The position numbers and the translations under genes are program-made. A stretch of DNA of 7,138 nt from Fimimonas sp963619835 (lineage in GTDB: Bacteria > Bacillota > Clostridia > Christensenellales > CAG-314): contig CAVEYD010000051.1 in assembly GCA_963619835.1 (NCBI GenBank), positions 1 to 7,138 on the forward strand, read 5' to 3'. Shown piece after piece: positions 1 through 6,253 of the stretch (positions are counted from its first letter, which is position 1; every line of letters begins with the position of its first letter). The notes beneath the pieces are model-generated. The model did no database searches, had not been told where the DNA came from, and was given only the letters and a program-made list of their open reading frames with translations.

Positions 1-190
1 TGCATGTAGTAGTAAAATTTTTTCATATTTATTTTTTCGAGAATAGCAAGTTCGCCAATCGGCTCCGAAGGTTCTACGAAAATCGCATTGATTAGCTAAA
101 AATTTAATATATGTGATGTTAGAACTTGCTCGGGATTGTTGAATGGTGTGGTTTTGTTTTTGACAAAGCCTTGCTTTTCAGCGGCTCGGG

Positions 191-209
191 CTATTTTTAT
201 TGAAAATAG
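191..209 (+). promoter_or_regulatory. AT hairpin just upstream of the ribosome-binding site
   Basis: CTATTTT (191-197) and AAAATAG (203-209) form a perfect 7-bp inverted repeat with a 5-nt loop, ending 12 nt before the Shine-Dalgarno sequence. An alternative pairing of GCTAT (190-194) with ATAGC (210-214) is possible. It may stabilise the 5' end of the mRNA or simply be an AT-rich coincidence; the sequence does not decide. Confidence 0.3.
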
Positions 210-221
210 ATAGCAAATTAT

Positions 222-229
222 GGAGGAGG
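222..229 (+). promoter_or_regulatory. Strong Shine-Dalgarno site of the lipoprotein gene
   Basis: GGAGGAGG ends 7 nt before the ATG at 237. This near-ideal site and spacing fixes the start, and the protein then opens directly with a lipoprotein signal peptide, which confirms it. It points to efficient translation. Confidence 0.9.
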
Positions 230-236
230 AATTCCT

Positions 237-308
237 ATGAAAAAACTAAAACTATTGCTTGTTTTGGTTGTGGTTTTGGCATTAGTACCGCTTACCTTTG
301 CGGCATGT
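237..308 (+). other. Lipoprotein signal peptide and lipobox
   Basis: Residues 1-23 have a Lys-rich n-region (KKLK), a Leu/Val hydrophobic stretch and the junction LTFAAC, with Cys24 at +1. This fits signal peptidase II processing: small residues at -1 and -2, and Phe at -3, which is less common than Leu but tolerated. The next residues, Glu-Asp, are acidic. A type I cut after AA cannot be fully excluded. Confidence 0.85.
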
Positions 309-3300
309 GAAGATCATACGCATGCGTTTGGTAACGATTATACTATTGTCACCGCTCCCACGGCCACTGCAGAAGGCTCGGCAACGCACACTTGCGCTTG
401 CGGAGAAACCGAAACGGTAGCAATCCCCGCTCTTTCCGACACATCGGTTTGGACGGCAGTAGCTAACCCCGGTGCAACACACACAACCGACGGAACAATG
501 TCATATTTCTCGGTTTACGGCAAGGTGGATGTTGCCGTAGCAAAAACGGGAGATCACACATTCGACCAACACATTGCAACCGACGCATTCAAAGTTAGCG
601 ATGCAACTTGTTCGGCAAAAGCAGTTTACTATGTAAGTTGCGTTTGCGGAGTTAAAGGCACCGAAACTTTCGAATATGGCGAAACTCTTGCTCACTCTTA
701 CAGCGCGTTTGTAAGTTGGAGTGTCCAACCCACACTCACAACAGACGGTACTGCATTGCTCAAGTGCGCAAACTGCTCGGCTACAACACTTGCACCCGTA
801 GCAAAGCTTTCGGACGCATCCGTTTGGACGGCAACAGTTGTAACGCCTGTTTCTCACACGGCAGACGGCACAACCGATTATTCTAATGCTGCTTACGGCA
901 AAATCAGTGTAACCGTTCCCAAAACAACCGATCACTCTTATGTTGGCGAAATTATTTCACAGCCCACATGCGAGACAGCCGGCGCAACCAAGTACGTTTG
1001 TTCTGTTTGCCAAGACACTTACACAATGTCCATCAGCGCTCTCGGACACTCTTGGAGCACCGATGCAATCGAACTCGAATCTGACAGCAGCTATCACGTA
1101 AATTACTGCACACGTTGTAATGCAATCAACAACGAAAGCAAAACAACTCACACTTACGGCGAAGACTATCAAGTTGTTGCCAAGGACATCAACGGCACCG
1201 AAATTTCTTATGCTCATGCTTGTACCGCTTGCGGACACGTAGAAACAACAGTAGAAGTCCCCGGTTACGTTGAGTACGCTTGGGGCAAAGGCGACTATGT
1301 AGCACCCACCTACTTCAAAGCAGGTAGCCAAACCTACACAAAGGGCAGCTACACTTATGTAGAAGTTTTGCCCAAACTCGTAGCTCCTTACGAAAGCAAA
1401 ACTTACTCCGTAATAGAAGTTTCTCACGACGACGGAATAAGTTCCGGAAAAATCACCGACTACAATTGGTCAGGTTGCAAACTTGTTATTGATGCCAACG
1501 GCAACGGAACTGCAACTTCTAACCCGTTTAACGGAAGTGTTTCGTTCACTGCCTACAACGATGCAAATTGCCAAGTAACGTTTACTTGCCAAGGTAGTAC
1601 CGACAAGAAAACATACACAGGCTCTGTAACCGAAGACGGTGTAATGGCAGTTATCGACGAAGACGGCACCCGCTACATTCTTATTCCTTCAGAAGATGTT
1701 AGTTCAAACGACATCAACGGTTCTTTCTGGAAGGTTAACAACGAAGTAATCTATGCAGTCAACGTATTCCTTAATTGTTCTTATGCAGAAGGTCACCAAG
1801 TAAACGCCTTCTTCAAGGGCAACAATGCTTACATTGGCGGATGGTTCGAAGATATCTATGGCGACAAAGTTTCTGCAGTCAACTGCTACAACAACGAAAA
1901 AGGTGTTGTTGTCGGCGACTTTGCTGCTTACGTATTCGACGGAACAACACTTGTCGAGTCCGACGGCTATCATGGCGAATATGCTTTAACCGTCGATGGT
2001 GCTCCTTACGGCACAGCTGTTTTAAGCGGTGAAGGACACTTCACTATTACGGATATTGCCGGCAACACAATTTCCGGCACCTACAAAGAGGATGCAACTC
2101 AAGACGGCAAGTTTGATATTTACGTAATTGAAGACGGCAAAAAGATCGATTATCTCTCTGCACAATTTGTAGAAGAAATTCTTGTTGCAAACCACGTAAA
2201 AGTTAACCTTACTTACAACTTTGGCAGTCACTATGTAGCAGAATCGGAAGTTGTTCGCGTTAGCATCAACATTCCCGTTGAACTTCTTTCACCGGTAAGT
2301 AAAGATGCCGACTATATGTTCACAGGTTGGTATGCCGACGAAGCTTTCAAAACTCCCGTAACCGAACTTGTTCTCACAAAAGATAGTTCCGCAACAACGC
2401 TTTATGCAAAATGGGACAACAAAATTATCATAGCACTTGACGACAAAGCCGACACAACAAAGACTTCCGTCGAGTTGGCTCTCTCTGCTTCGACACTTTC
2501 TGCTTTGCCTTCTTACACAGCAGAAGAAATCAAAGAAATCGGTGGCACAAGTTACTACTTTGCAGGTTGGACGTTCAAAACAGACGATGACGAAATCGAA
2601 ATCGACGAAACCACAACCAACACTGCAGATATGGCAAGCGGCACAATCGTTGCCAACTGGAAACTCGTTCCCGCCTACTACGGAAGCTACAAAATGTTCG
2701 ACACCGGATACGAAGCAAACAAATGGAGCGGTAGCAAAACACTAACTTTTGCCCTTGACGGAACAGTAACCGGAAGTCTTGAAGGCACTGTAGCTTCTTA
2801 TGATACCGCAACCGGCAAAATCACATTAGATAGCAACAAGTTCGTTTACTTCGATGCAGCATCTCAAACCATGGTTGGTAGTTATAGTACACTTGGATCT
2901 TCAATCACTGTTAACGAACTTTACTTTGGTGCAAAAGATTTGGCATCAAATGGTGACTATGTAAACTATGCTGTTAAAATCGATTCAAGCACATACAATG
3001 CTCGTTTCTTTGCTTACAACGGACACAACACGTTGTTCTACAACGGCACCTACTACGGAGACGTTGCAGTAACCGATGCTCTCGGCAACGCTCTTGCAGT
3101 TAGCACAAGCGAATCTAACAGCATTCAATCTGCACAAACTCTTATCGCAAAAGATTCTGCCGGCAACACAATTTTTGCAGTAGCTGCCGATGGAACAAGC
3201 TTCAAGGGTGGCACAAAAACCAAGTCTCTTGACTCCTACTTTGGCACTTACACGCTCACAGACGGCACAATCGTATTTGACGGACTCGGCAACTTTGTAT

Positions 3301-5714
3301 GGGGCGAAAAATCCGGTACTTACACCAAGACCGATGCAGGCTTCGACCTCTTTGTTGTAAAGAACGACGTCAATGTCGAATACCACACAATGACAGTTGC
3401 CGAAGGCACAAAAGATGCAACAATCACTGCACAAACAGTAACTCTTACTCTTGTTGTACCTGCCGACACAACCAAAAATTCAACAATCACAGCATACTTA
3501 AAAGTTGCAACCGCTTTGCCGGTAGATATCTCTGTTGACGGCAAAATCTTCCGTGGTTGGTACAAGGAAGAAGCATTCACAACCGCAATCGAAAACAACT
3601 CTTTTGTTGCAACCGAAAGCACAACATTGTATGCTAACTATCAAGACAAAGTAACCGTAACCCTTCACTTTAACGACGGCACAACGGAAAACGAAACCAA
3701 GCAAATTGCTAAGGGCGAAACTCTTACACTTGACGTTCCTACTTATGCTAAGCACTCATTTGTTTCTTGGCACACCGATGCGGATCTTTCAAGCGAAGCA
3801 TGGGTTTCCGGCACAACCGTAGTTTCTGCCAACATCGATTTGTATGCAAAGTGGGAAGATTGTGCTTACGCTCAAAGCTACACATTCGCTTACATTTCAT
3901 CTTACAGAAACAGTAACAGCAGTTCAAGTGGTTACATGACAATCAAAACTGCAACCGACGGTTTGTCCTTTGTCGGAACAGGCGTTGGAACATTTGCTCA
4001 CACCGACAACAAGGAAGTTTTGCCGTTTGACGGATGCACAAGCACAGCTTCGTACACCGAAGGTAGTTCTTGGAGTGGCACAACGGTTTACGTTGGTTAC
4101 GACATTACAATTAACGCTTACGACAAAGCAACCGGACTTGTAACATTTAACGTAGTTAAACACGGTAAATCAAGCGACTCAACCTACACTTACTACGGCT
4201 ATCTCGATTCCGCAACAGGCATCATCGTTGCCGACTATGCAAAGGCAAGCAAAACTTTCGAAAAAGTTGCAGTATTCCTTCCCGAAGGTTATGCAATCAG
4301 TGGAACTTATGCTTCATTGTGGGGCAAAGCAGTTGCAGCTGACGGCAAAGCAATGTTCATTGACTACACCGATTCTGCAAATGCTGTTCACACAATCTTT
4401 GTCGACAACGGCACAGTTTACTTCGATGCAACTGTTGTAGACAGTGCAAATGCTCACATTTCGGCAGACAGCGTTTACAAAGCTAACTACGTCAAAGTTT
4501 CCAACGGCTCAACCGATTTGTACACTGTTGGTTACAACGGAACAACCCTTGTTGCCTTCGATGGTTACGAAGGAACTTACACCGCAACAGGCGACGTAGC
4601 ATCTATCACGCTTGACGGTCTCGGATCAATCACCATCGGCAGTGATTCTGCAAAGATCACCATCACAAACAATGCAGCAAACGTAACAGTTGGCGGAGTT
4701 TACTACGAAATCACCAACATTGACAAGACTGCTCACACATGTACTGTTTCCGCTCCTAAAGCTACAGTAAACTTCGTGTTAGAACATGCAAGTCTTACCG
4801 GCGGAACAGCTCAACAAGTTGGCATCAAAGTTGCTTACACGTTGCCCACACCTACATGCGAAACAGGTTATCAATTTATCGGTTGGTACAAGGAAGACAC
4901 ATTTGCAACAAAAGTAACATCCGTTACTCTTGACACAACCGATGCAGTTACTTACTATGCAAAGATCGAAACCGTTCCCGCATGGGCAGACAAAGCAACC
5001 GCAACAGAAGTAGCTTATTCCGACAACGTAGCAATCAGTGGCGAAACCAACGAGCTCAACCAAACTTACTATGCTAAACTCGTCGTCGCCGAAGCCGGTA
5101 ACTACTATTTCTATTCTGATGATCCCACAAAAGTTGGTGGCGATGGTAGAATTTCCTATGCAAGATATTCAATTCTTGACAGCGACGGAAAAGGCGTAAC
5201 AAGTGGCACAAATCTTTCATTTGATACTTTCAATACAGTTTCGTTGACAGCCGGAACTTACTACGTCGAAGTTAACCTTGGCGGTAAAGTAACAGGTTCA
5301 TCCTACACATACAAAGTTTGGGGAACATTTGCTATCAACGTAGTCAAGGGCGCTCACGACACAGCCGACAAAGCTATTTCTTACACTCTTGCAACTGAAA
5401 CAGCAGTAGTAGAGCAATCTGGTGAAGACAAGATCAACACAGTTTACTCTGTACAACTCGAAGCCGGCAAGACGTACACTTTGTCAATTACTTCAACAAA
5501 ATATGCTCGTATTTCATTGTACAGCGACACAACATTTAGTAAAACCGTCAATATGTATGTCGGAACGAGCACATCTGCATCAACCTATGTATATGCTAAT
5601 GGTTCAACTAATACAGCTAAAATCACTGTTGAAACAACCGGTACTTACTACATTGTAACCCAATACAGCTTAACTTTCACCTTGTCTGAAGTTACCGAAA
5701 CTGCAGAGGCTTAG
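237..5714 (+). CDS. Giant multi-repeat surface lipoprotein (InlB-like repeats, cysteine-pair repeats, PPC-like C-terminus)
   Basis: This is a predicted lipid-anchored exported protein of 1825 residues, probably an adhesin or cell-surface scaffold; no catalytic motif was seen. Residues 1-23 are a signal peptide (KKLK, then a hydrophobic core) ending in the lipobox-like FAAC with Cys24 as the acylation site. Residues 27-335 carry paired-cysteine motifs (53/55, 135/137, 177/180, 255/258, 291/294, 329/332), with single Cys125 and Cys244 before two of them. Residues 400-1577 are three beta-rich super-units closed by InlB B/Flg_new-like repeats with the F-x-GW ... LYAKW signature. Residues 1584-1702 and 1706-1820 are two PPC-like beta domains. 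There is no LPXTG motif or C-terminal membrane segment, so anchoring should be through lipid. Only 9 arginines are present. The gene ends in TAG TAG. It appears monocistronic, with a terminator about 75 nt downstream. Domain names come from motif recognition; ligand and partner are unknown. Confidence 0.93.
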   Translation: MKKLKLLLVLVVVLALVPLTFAACEDHTHAFGNDYTIVTAPTATAEGSATHTCACGETETVAIPALSDTSVWTAVANPGATHTTDGTMSYFSVYGKVDVAVAKTGDHTFDQHIATDAFKVSDATCSAKAVYYVSCVCGVKGTETFEYGETLAHSYSAFVSWSVQPTLTTDGTALLKCANCSATTLAPVAKLSDASVWTATVVTPVSHTADGTTDYSNAAYGKISVTVPKTTDHSYVGEIISQPTCETAGATKYVCSVCQDTYTMSISALGHSWSTDAIELESDSSYHVNYCTRCNAINNESKTTHTYGEDYQVVAKDINGTEISYAHACTACGHVETTVEVPGYVEYAWGKGDYVAPTYFKAGSQTYTKGSYTYVEVLPKLVAPYESKTYSVIEVSHDDGISSGKITDYNWSGCKLVIDANGNGTATSNPFNGSVSFTAYNDANCQVTFTCQGSTDKKTYTGSVTEDGVMAVIDEDGTRYILIPSEDVSSNDINGSFWKVNNEVIYAVNVFLNCSYAEGHQVNAFFKGNNAYIGGWFEDIYGDKVSAVNCYNNEKGVVVGDFAAYVFDGTTLVESDGYHGEYALTVDGAPYGTAVLSGEGHFTITDIAGNTISGTYKEDATQDGKFDIYVIEDGKKIDYLSAQFVEEILVANHVKVNLTYNFGSHYVAESEVVRVSINIPVELLSPVSKDADYMFTGWYADEAFKTPVTELVLTKDSSATTLYAKWDNKIIIALDDKADTTKTSVELALSASTLSALPSYTAEEIKEIGGTSYYFAGWTFKTDDDEIEIDETTTNTADMASGTIVANWKLVPAYYGSYKMFDTGYEANKWSGSKTLTFALDGTVTGSLEGTVASYDTATGKITLDSNKFVYFDAASQTMVGSYSTLGSSITVNELYFGAKDLASNGDYVNYAVKIDSSTYNARFFAYNGHNTLFYNGTYYGDVAVTDALGNALAVSTSESNSIQSAQTLIAKDSAGNTIFAVAADGTSFKGGTKTKSLDSYFGTYTLTDGTIVFDGLGNFVWGEKSGTYTKTDAGFDLFVVKNDVNVEYHTMTVAEGTKDATITAQTVTLTLVVPADTTKNSTITAYLKVATALPVDISVDGKIFRGWYKEEAFTTAIENNSFVATESTTLYANYQDKVTVTLHFNDGTTENETKQIAKGETLTLDVPTYAKHSFVSWHTDADLSSEAWVSGTTVVSANIDLYAKWEDCAYAQSYTFAYISSYRNSNSSSSGYMTIKTATDGLSFVGTGVGTFAHTDNKEVLPFDGCTSTASYTEGSSWSGTTVYVGYDITINAYDKATGLVTFNVVKHGKSSDSTYTYYGYLDSATGIIVADYAKASKTFEKVAVFLPEGYAISGTYASLWGKAVAADGKAMFIDYTDSANAVHTIFVDNGTVYFDATVVDSANAHISADSVYKANYVKVSNGSTDLYTVGYNGTTLVAFDGYEGTYTATGDVASITLDGLGSITIGSDSAKITITNNAANVTVGGVYYEITNIDKTAHTCTVSAPKATVNFVLEHASLTGGTAQQVGIKVAYTLPTPTCETGYQFIGWYKEDTFATKVTSVTLDTTDAVTYYAKIETVPAWADKATATEVAYSDNVAISGETNELNQTYYAKLVVAEAGNYYFYSDDPTKVGGDGRISYARYSILDSDGKGVTSGTNLSFDTFNTVSLTAGTYYVEVNLGGKVTGSSYTYKVWGTFAINVVKGAHDTADKAISYTLATETAVVEQSGEDKINTVYSVQLEAGKTYTLSITSTKYARISLYSDTTFSKTVNMYVGTSTSASTYVYANGSTNTAKITVETTGTYYIVTQYSLTFTLSEVTETAEA
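315..944 (+). repeat. Internal duplication in the cysteine-pair region of the lipoprotein
   Basis: Residues 27-110 and 153-236 are a diverged duplication offset by 125-126 residues. Shared elements in order are: a cysteine pair (CAC versus CANC), P/A-x-LSD-x-SVWTA, HT-x-DGT-x-x-Y, YGK-x-x-V-x-V-x-KT and DH with an aromatic. A further partial unit follows (Cys244, Cys255/258, then SALGHSW), matching the widespread Firmicutes surface repeat with C-x(n)-Y-x-C-x2-C and a closing ALGH. The pairs could bind a metal or form disulfides. Confidence 0.8.
2196..2660 (+). repeat. InlB B-like repeats 1 and 2
   Basis: Residues 654-726 carry the full signature, MFTGWYADEAF followed by TTLYAKW. Residues 729-808 are a diverged second copy (YYFAGWTF, then IVANW) with an acidic insertion (residues 783-791, DDDEIEIDE). 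The family is known from listerial internalins and many Firmicutes and Bacteroidetes surface proteins, where it forms small beta-grasp-like modules. Confidence 0.8.
3432..3854 (+). repeat. InlB B-like repeats 3 and 4
   Basis: Residues 1066-1135 have IFRGWYKEEAF then TTLYANY. Residues 1138-1206 have VTLHFNDGTTENETKQIAKG, then SFVSWHTD and IDLYAKW. In repeat 4 the Gly of GW is replaced by Ser; in repeat 3 the terminal Trp is Tyr. Confidence 0.8.
4761..4967 (+). repeat. InlB B-like repeat 5
   Basis: Residues 1509-1577 have YQFIGWYKEDTF and end in YYAKI, with the usual terminal Trp replaced by Ile. The nucleotides for GWYKE are identical to repeat 3 over 17 bases (GGTTGGTACAAGGAAGA), suggesting that these two copies are the closest pair. 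Confidence 0.75.
4986..5696 (+). other. Two tandem PPC-like C-terminal beta domains of the lipoprotein
   Basis: Residues 1584-1702 and 1706-1820 both start with an ADKA motif (DTADKA in the second). Both continue with a Y-x-A/V-x-L strand (YYAKLVVAEAGNYYF; YSVQLEAGKTYTL) and close with a GTYY strand (TAGTYYVEV; TTGTYYIVT). This pattern resembles bacterial pre-peptidase C-terminal domains, jelly-roll modules often found in secreted proteins and linked to ligand binding. The assignment is by pattern only; a structure prediction would settle it. Confidence 0.6.
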
Positions 5715-5743
5715 TAGAAGTAAAAACCAAGTTTCAAACATTC

Positions 5744-5765
5744 TTTTGGCACTTGCCAAAATTTT
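5744..5765 (+). terminator. Weak hairpin after the lipoprotein gene
   Basis: TTTTGGC (5744-5750) and GCCAAAA (5755-5761) form a perfect 7-bp stem with an ACTT loop, followed by only four T residues. It starts 30 nt after the stop codon. It could help termination or protect the 3' end, but the stem has three G-C pairs and a short T tract. Confidence 0.4.
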
Positions 5766-5787
5766 GTAAAGGTTTCTAAACTAAATC

Positions 5788-5825
5788 AAAAAACTCACAT
5801 CTCATTTTGAGGTGTGAGTTTTTTT
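5788..5825 (+). terminator. Strong intrinsic terminator of the lipoprotein gene
   Basis: A 17-bp stem (5788-5804 with 5808-5824, one G-U pair at 5800/5812) closes a TTT loop and is followed by a run of T residues (5819-5825). The core is CTCACATCTCA against TGAGGTGTGAG. The A tract on the left arm also makes it able to terminate transcription coming from the right. It lies 74 nt after the stop codon and separates the two transcription units. Confidence 0.9.
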
Positions 5826-5831
5826 GCATTT

Positions 5832-5887
5832 ATCAAACTCTAAAAATCAAACTCACCAATCAACAAATCAAACTCAATAGTCAACAA
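5832..5887. repeat. 21-bp tandem repeat, cluster 1
   Basis: Two 21-bp units (5846-5866 and 5867-5887) with the core ATCAAACTCA and the ending TCAACAA follow a truncated copy at 5832 (ATCAAACTC). The second unit differs in the middle (ATAG for CCAA). The first full unit is identical to the first unit of cluster 2. TCA recurs about every 7 bp inside the unit. Confidence 0.8.
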
Positions 5888-6000
5888 ATTTTATGTTTTC
5901 AATTTGAGCCGATAGTATGTTTTTCCGTTTATAAAACTTACAAATTAAAAAATATCTAACAACAAAATTTATTTTCACAGTACTAACGATTTTTTTATTT
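5888..6000. other. AT-rich spacer between repeat clusters
   Basis: About 113 bp of AT-rich DNA with no gene-like open frame, no strong hairpin and no promoter I can support. It ends in ATTTATCAAACTC, the same lead-in found before cluster 1. Confidence 0.5.
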
Positions 6001-6060
6001 ATCAAACTCACCAATCAACAAAGTAAACTCACCAATCAACAAATAAAACTCACCAAATTT
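6001..6060. repeat. 21-bp tandem repeat, cluster 2
   Basis: Two full units (6001-6021 and 6022-6042) and a partial third (6043-6054) share AAACTCACCAA; the two full units share ACTCACCAATCAACAA. They differ mainly in the first three bases (ATC, AGT, ATA). The cluster lies about 70-130 bp upstream of the -35 box of the next gene, within reach of a regulatory role. The unit has no dyad symmetry and there are no unique spacers, so it is not CRISPR. Confidence 0.85.
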
Positions 6061-6131
6061 ATCGTCTAATTTCATTCACACAAAACTTTGCAAAAATGTT
6101 TAATAATTTGTAAAAATTGTTATTAAAACCG

Positions 6132-6159
6132 TTGACAAAAATAAAATCGGTGCTATAAT
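6132..6159 (+). promoter_or_regulatory. Near-consensus sigma-A promoter of the ribbon-helix-helix gene
   Basis: TTGACA (6132-6137) and TATAAT (6154-6159) are both perfect, 16 bp apart, with an extended -10 TGC (6151-6153). Transcription should start near 6166, giving a leader of about 88 nt. It is the best promoter in the window and suggests strong expression unless repressed. A repressor-type product downstream makes self-control plausible. Confidence 0.88.
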
Positions 6160-6202
6160 ACACTTGATTTCAAAAATATGTTAGATAACTTTTTGCGGTA
6201 GC

Positions 6203-6217
6203 ATTGTTCAAAACAAT
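6203..6217. promoter_or_regulatory. Small inverted repeat in the leader, possible operator
   Basis: ATTGTT (6203-6208) and AACAAT (6212-6217) are a perfect 6-bp dyad with a CAA centre, about 40 nt after the predicted transcription start. The right part, AACAATTTTAC (6212-6222), is nearly the reverse complement of GTAAAAATTGTT (6110-6121), upstream of the promoter, so related words flank the promoter in opposite orientation. This may be an operator, an RNA hairpin or chance in AT-rich DNA. Confidence 0.3.
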
Positions 6218-6242
6218 TTTACTTGCAAAACTTTATCAAAAA

Positions 6243-6248
6243 GAGAGG
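6243..6248 (+). promoter_or_regulatory. Ribosome-binding site of the ribbon-helix-helix gene
   Basis: GAGAGG ends 5 nt before the ATG at 6254. It is weaker than the site of the first gene, but it decides the start: the protein then begins exactly at the ribbon-helix-helix strand, as expected for the family. Confidence 0.75.
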
Positions 6249-6253
6249 CAAAA

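Larger units (their letters stand above)
1..236. other. Non-coding leader upstream of the surface lipoprotein gene
   Basis: No convincing gene lies here. A 9-bp inverted repeat, AGCAAGTTC (45-53) and GAACTTGCT (122-130), spans most of the AT-rich middle. Its right arm overlaps a second possible pairing, GTTCTA (71-76) with TAGAAC (120-125), so the two helices exclude each other. The word GCTCGGG occurs twice (128-134 and 184-190). A TTGACA sits at 160-165 but has no TATAAT-like hexamer at 16-18 bp, so no promoter can be placed with confidence. It could be an mRNA leader, or the spacer between divergent genes if one starts left of the window. Confidence 0.5.
1434..4967 (+). repeat. Three diverged super-units of the lipoprotein
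   Basis: Residues about 400-808, 812-1206 and 1212-1577 appear to be three diverged copies of one large unit. Each has a long beta-rich part, then a G-x-Y module (GEYALTVDG at 580, GTYTLTDG at 1003, GTYTATGD at 1446) with a following L-x-G-x-G turn (SGEGHFTI, DGLGNFVWG, DGLGSITIG), and then one or two InlB-like repeats. Copies 1 and 2 end with two such repeats and copy 3 with one. Identity is low, so they are ancient or relaxed duplications rather than recent tandem copies. Confidence 0.7.

Noticed and set aside
1..15. End of an upstream plus-strand gene at TGC ATG TAG TAG TAA
   Set aside because: The tandem stops resemble the TAG TAG ending of the lipoprotein gene, but only two codons precede them, so nothing coding can be shown.
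1..26. Start of a divergent minus-strand gene (ATG at 26-24, reading MKKFYYYM to the window edge)
   Set aside because: Only eight codons are visible and there is no Shine-Dalgarno sequence upstream on that strand, whereas both real genes here have one. It is possible but not supportable without sequence to the left.
160..197. Promoter for the lipoprotein gene using TTGACA at 160-165
   Set aside because: The 16-18-bp positions downstream are GC-rich with no -10-like hexamer; the nearest AT hexamer (192-197) is 26 bp away.
957..1427. Long minus-strand open frame opposite the lipoprotein gene, and similar ones at 501-935 and 2985-3434
   Set aside because: They are mirror frames caused by the codon bias of the real gene. 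They read as Cys/Val/Phe-rich strings without domain pattern or ribosome-binding sites.
237..5714. Sortase-anchored wall protein
   Set aside because: The C-terminus (EVTETAEA) has no LPXTG-like motif, hydrophobic segment or positive tail; the N-terminal lipobox explains anchoring better.
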